A stretch of DNA of 7,079 bases from a bacterium (GTDB taxonomy: Bacteria; Oederibacteriota; PGYV01; DSBP01), in contig DSBP01000254.1 of the NCBI GenBank assembly GCA_011049465.1, positions 1 through 7,079 of the forward strand, written 5' to 3'. Below are positions 5,084 through 7,079 of this stretch, in pieces; the first letter of the stretch is position 1, and each line of letters opens with the position of its first letter. Position numbers and translations under genes: made by a program. The notes below the pieces were generated by a model, which searched no databases, was not told the DNA's origin, and saw only the letters and a list, made by a program, of their open reading frames with translations.

Positions 5084-6556
5084 GTGGAAGCTGAAGAAAA
5101 GAAATTATATGTAAAACTCGCTTATGGGTATTATCAAAACGGCGAGTATAAAAAGGCCATGAGCCTTTATGAACGCCTCTGGAGCGCTGATTCCGAGGAT
5201 TTTAACATAAGCAATATGCTCGGGGACAGTTATCTTAAGGCGGGAATGCAGGAAAAGGCGGCAGAGGCATATCTCAACACAATGAACCTTTATGAAAAAA
5301 AGGGGCAGACTCAAAAACTCATCAGGCTTGCGAAAAAAACCCGCAGGTATTTTCCCGAAGACAGCAGAATAAAGACCAAAATCACGACAGTTGTAAGAAT
5401 GCTTGTAAGGGACGCGGAGCGCAAGGTAATGCAGAAGGAATACGATGAGGCAAGGGAGATATACGAAGGTATTGAGGAATTTGACAGCGGGGAATTTCCG
5501 GTTAAAGCCAACCTTAAAGAACTTAATGAAGAAGAGGTAAAACATAAGCAGCGCGAGGCATCGCTCGCGCAGACAAAAGCCCAAAAACCGGAGAGCGCGG
5601 GGGACGGGTTGATAGATAAATTTGATAAGATGGCGCAGAACTACCTTAATAACGGGGATTTTGACGGGGCTGTAGAAACATATATAACAGCGCTGAAACT
5701 GTCGCCGAATAACGAGGAACTGAGGGAGAAGCTTCACGATGTTTACCGGATAATTTCCCAAAAATCCTTGGGAAGCAGGGTGTGGGACAAAATCAATGCT
5801 TCGCCAAAAGACAAGATAGAAGAGGCAAAGCAAAAGGCGCTTGAGGAGAGCAGGCAGAAGATACTTGTGGAAGAGGAAAAGCGCGCCAGGCTGCTTATGG
5901 AAGAAGAGGAAAAAATACAGCAGGAATACGAAAAGGCAGAGGCTGAGATAATTCAAAAAGCGGCCCGGGAACTGAAACAAAAGCTTGACGAGGCGCAGAA
6001 AAAAGAAAAACTTAAAGAGGAAGAGATTCAGAGGATAATGCGCGAGCAGGAGGCGAAAAAGAGGGAGCTTCTTGAAAAGATAAAAAGAGAGGCTGTTGAA
6101 AAGTGGAAAAAGCAGAAAACCGCTATACAGGGAGAAGAAGAAGGTTCAACCGTTCCCGAACCGGCGCCGCAGCCGGCCGCAGAGCCGTTCAAAATACAGT
6201 TTAAGCCGCAGGCAGAAAAAAAACAGGAAAGCATATTTGACCATCTGAAAAAAGCCTATGAGAGCCCGAGAATAGGAGAGGGAAAGAATATTGCGTCCGC
6301 GCCGGTGATCAAGCAGGAAAAAAAGGACGACGGGATGATTGATGACACCGGGGAGGTTGAGGCAAAGCCTGTTGAGGAGGATATTATTGTCAATGACGAC
6401 ACCCTTGATTCGCTTATAACCACGGCATATATATACATAAATCAGGGGATGATTAAGGATGCCCTGCGGATTTACAACAAAACATCCGAAAAATACCCGG
6501 CTCATCCGGAAATAAAAACCATACTGAAAGAGATTGAGAAAAAACAGGCGCTGTAA
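5084..6556 (+). CDS. TPR and coiled-coil protein, cytoplasmic, function unknown (490 aa)
   Basis: The start is GTG 5084: an in-frame TAA at 5069-5071 rules out longer forms, and GGCGG (5074-5078) sits five bases upstream. There is no signal peptide or membrane segment, so it should be cytoplasmic. Layout: two N-terminal TPRs (about 8-39 and 42-75; LAYGYYQNGEYKKAMSLYERL, then LGDSYLKAGMQEKAAEAYL), further helical repeats to about 150, a well-formed TPR at about 180-213 (AQNYLNNGDFDGAVETYITAL), a long Glu/Lys-rich coiled coil at about 240-348, a Pro/Ala hinge (VPEPAPQPAAEP), an acidic linker, and a final TPR at about 440-477 (TTAYIYINQGMIKDALRIY). This suggests a scaffold that joins protein partners at both ends. 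No enzymatic motif is seen and I do not recognise the family. It lies 30 bases before uvrB, so they are probably co-transcribed, though a role in DNA repair does not follow. Confidence 0.88.
   Translation: MEAEEKKLYVKLAYGYYQNGEYKKAMSLYERLWSADSEDFNISNMLGDSYLKAGMQEKAAEAYLNTMNLYEKKGQTQKLIRLAKKTRRYFPEDSRIKTKITTVVRMLVRDAERKVMQKEYDEAREIYEGIEEFDSGEFPVKANLKELNEEEVKHKQREASLAQTKAQKPESAGDGLIDKFDKMAQNYLNNGDFDGAVETYITALKLSPNNEELREKLHDVYRIISQKSLGSRVWDKINASPKDKIEEAKQKALEESRQKILVEEEKRARLLMEEEEKIQQEYEKAEAEIIQKAARELKQKLDEAQKKEKLKEEEIQRIMREQEAKKRELLEKIKREAVEKWKKQKTAIQGEEEGSTVPEPAPQPAAEPFKIQFKPQAEKKQESIFDHLKKAYESPRIGEGKNIASAPVIKQEKKDDGMIDDTGEVEAKPVEEDIIVNDDTLDSLITTAYIYINQGMIKDALRIYNKTSEKYPAHPEIKTILKEIEKKQAL
5809..6130 (+). 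other. Long coiled-coil segment in the TPR protein
   Basis: About 107 residues contain almost only Glu, Lys, Arg, Gln, Ala, Leu and Ile, with no proline or glycine, in heptad-like spacing (for example LVEEEKRARLLMEEEEKIQ). The stretch should form an extended helix, dimeric or single, separating the TPR modules. Its A/G-rich codons also create long spurious open frames on the opposite strand. Confidence 0.75.
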
Positions 6557-6586
6557 TCGGATAAATAACCATAGCCGGGGACAATA

Positions 6587-7079
6587 ATGGATAAATTCAG
6601 AATAAATACAAATTTTACGCCTGCCGGAGACCAGCTGGCCGCAATAAAAAAAATAGCGGAATCCGTAAACAGCGGTTCGAAATATACCACTCTGCTCGGT
6701 GTTACGGGGTCGGGAAAAACCTATACGATGGCAAAGGTGATTGAAAAAATAAACCGGCCGGCGCTTATACTCTCGCACAACAAAACCCTGGCTGCGCAGC
6801 TCTATATGGAGTTCAAGCAGTTTTTTCCGGAAAACGCTGTTGAGTATTTTGTATCCTATTATGATTATTACCAGCCCGAGGCATATGTGCCGCACCGCGA
6901 CCTTTTTATTGAAAAAGATTCCGCGATAAATGACGAGCTTGACAGGATGAGGCTTTCCGCCACACACAAACTGCTTACGAGGCGGGATGTAATAATTGTA
7001 TCGAGTGTATCCTGCATATACGGCATAGGCTCGCCTGAAAATTATAAGAGGATGGATCTTTATCTTGAGGAGGGAATGG
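6587..7079 (+). CDS. uvrB: UvrABC excinuclease subunit B, 5' part (164 codons)
   Basis: UvrB is the DNA helicase-like damage-verification subunit of nucleotide excision repair: it is loaded by UvrA and recruits UvrC. The ATG at 6587 follows a modest GGGGA site (6577-6581). Visible motifs include the N-terminal FTPAGDQ (nucleotide-binding Q motif region), Walker A GVTGSGKT at residues 38-45, LSHNKTLAAQL, and the damage-binding beta-hairpin region YYDYYQPEAYVP followed by IEKDSAINDELDRMRLSAT and VSSVSCIYGIGSPE. All are diagnostic. Full UvrB is about 660-680 residues, so roughly three-quarters lies beyond the window edge; nothing indicates a break. It starts 30 bases after the TPR gene, with no terminator or obvious promoter between, so it is probably read from the promoter at 5015. 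Confidence 0.98.
   Translation, partial: MDKFRINTNFTPAGDQLAAIKKIAESVNSGSKYTTLLGVTGSGKTYTMAKVIEKINRPALILSHNKTLAAQLYMEFKQFFPENAVEYFVSYYDYYQPEAYVPHRDLFIEKDSAINDELDRMRLSATHKLLTRRDVIIVSSVSCIYGIGSPENYKRMDLYLEEGM

Noticed and set aside
5551..5570. GC-rich hairpin (GCGCGAG/CTCGCGC) inside the TPR gene
   Set aside because: Stable on paper but in the middle of coding sequence, with no T-run and no nearby gene boundary.
5755..5774. Inverted repeat TTCCCAA/TTGGGAA inside the TPR gene
   Set aside because: Seven-base arms in coding sequence without a T-run; no sign of function.
5105..5980. A long open frame on the minus strand (291 codons) opposite the TPR gene
   Set aside because: It mirrors the A/G-rich codons of the TPR and coiled-coil gene and reads as low-complexity Phe/Leu-rich protein without domain motifs; the + strand gene is clearly real.
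6146..6967. A minus-strand open frame (273 codons) across the TPR-uvrB junction
   Set aside because: It lies opposite unmistakable UvrB sequence and the TPR protein, with no recognisable domains and composition typical of an antisense shadow.

Overview
The window looks like chromosomal DNA from a Gram-negative (diderm) bacterium, probably an uncultivated candidate-phylum lineage. Three genes encode envelope or exported proteins: a repeat-rich surface protein, a small Sec-exported beta-rich protein, and a PorV/PorQ-type barrel fused to an OmpA-like peptidoglycan-binding domain. All genes lie on the + strand. Shine-Dalgarno sites are strong (AAAGGAGG-type) and at least one gene must use GTG as its start. 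Surface proteins of this style (Fn3/Ig-like repeats ending in a type IX-like tail, FlgD-like Ig repeats, PorV barrels) are common in lineages around Bacteroidetes/Fibrobacteres and in many metagenome phyla. I cannot name the phylum from this sequence alone.

Layout: (1) 1-1241, the 3' part of a large exported protein whose start lies upstream of the window; its tail resembles a type IX secretion (T9SS) C-terminal signal. (2) 1242-1433, an intergenic region with a degenerate repeat, A/T tracts and a good sigma70-type promoter overlapped by an inverted repeat. (3) 1434-2189, a signal-peptide-bearing putative outer-membrane beta-barrel protein. (4) 2220-2492, a 90-residue HU-family nucleoid protein, probably co-transcribed with gene 3 and closed by a terminator that is a perfect 38-bp palindrome. 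(5) 2626-4929, a composite protein: signal peptide, PorV/PorQ barrel, three FlgD-like Ig repeats and an OmpA-like C-terminal domain. (6) 4930-5083, an intergenic region with a good promoter (TTGACG-17-TAAAAT). (7) 5084-6556, a cytoplasmic TPR and coiled-coil protein. (8) 6587-7079, the 5' end of uvrB, probably in the same transcript as gene 7.

Functionally, the first two-thirds of the window is an envelope cluster. A surface protein with a T9SS-like tail lies in the same neighbourhood as a PorV-family barrel, the family that receives such tails in Bacteroidetes. That pairing, and the PorV-Ig-OmpA fusion itself, are the most interesting points. The last third is a housekeeping unit: UvrB (nucleotide excision repair) preceded by an uncharacterised TPR scaffold protein. 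No RNA genes, mobile elements, CRISPR arrays or phage genes were seen, and no intergenic gap exceeds about 190 bases.
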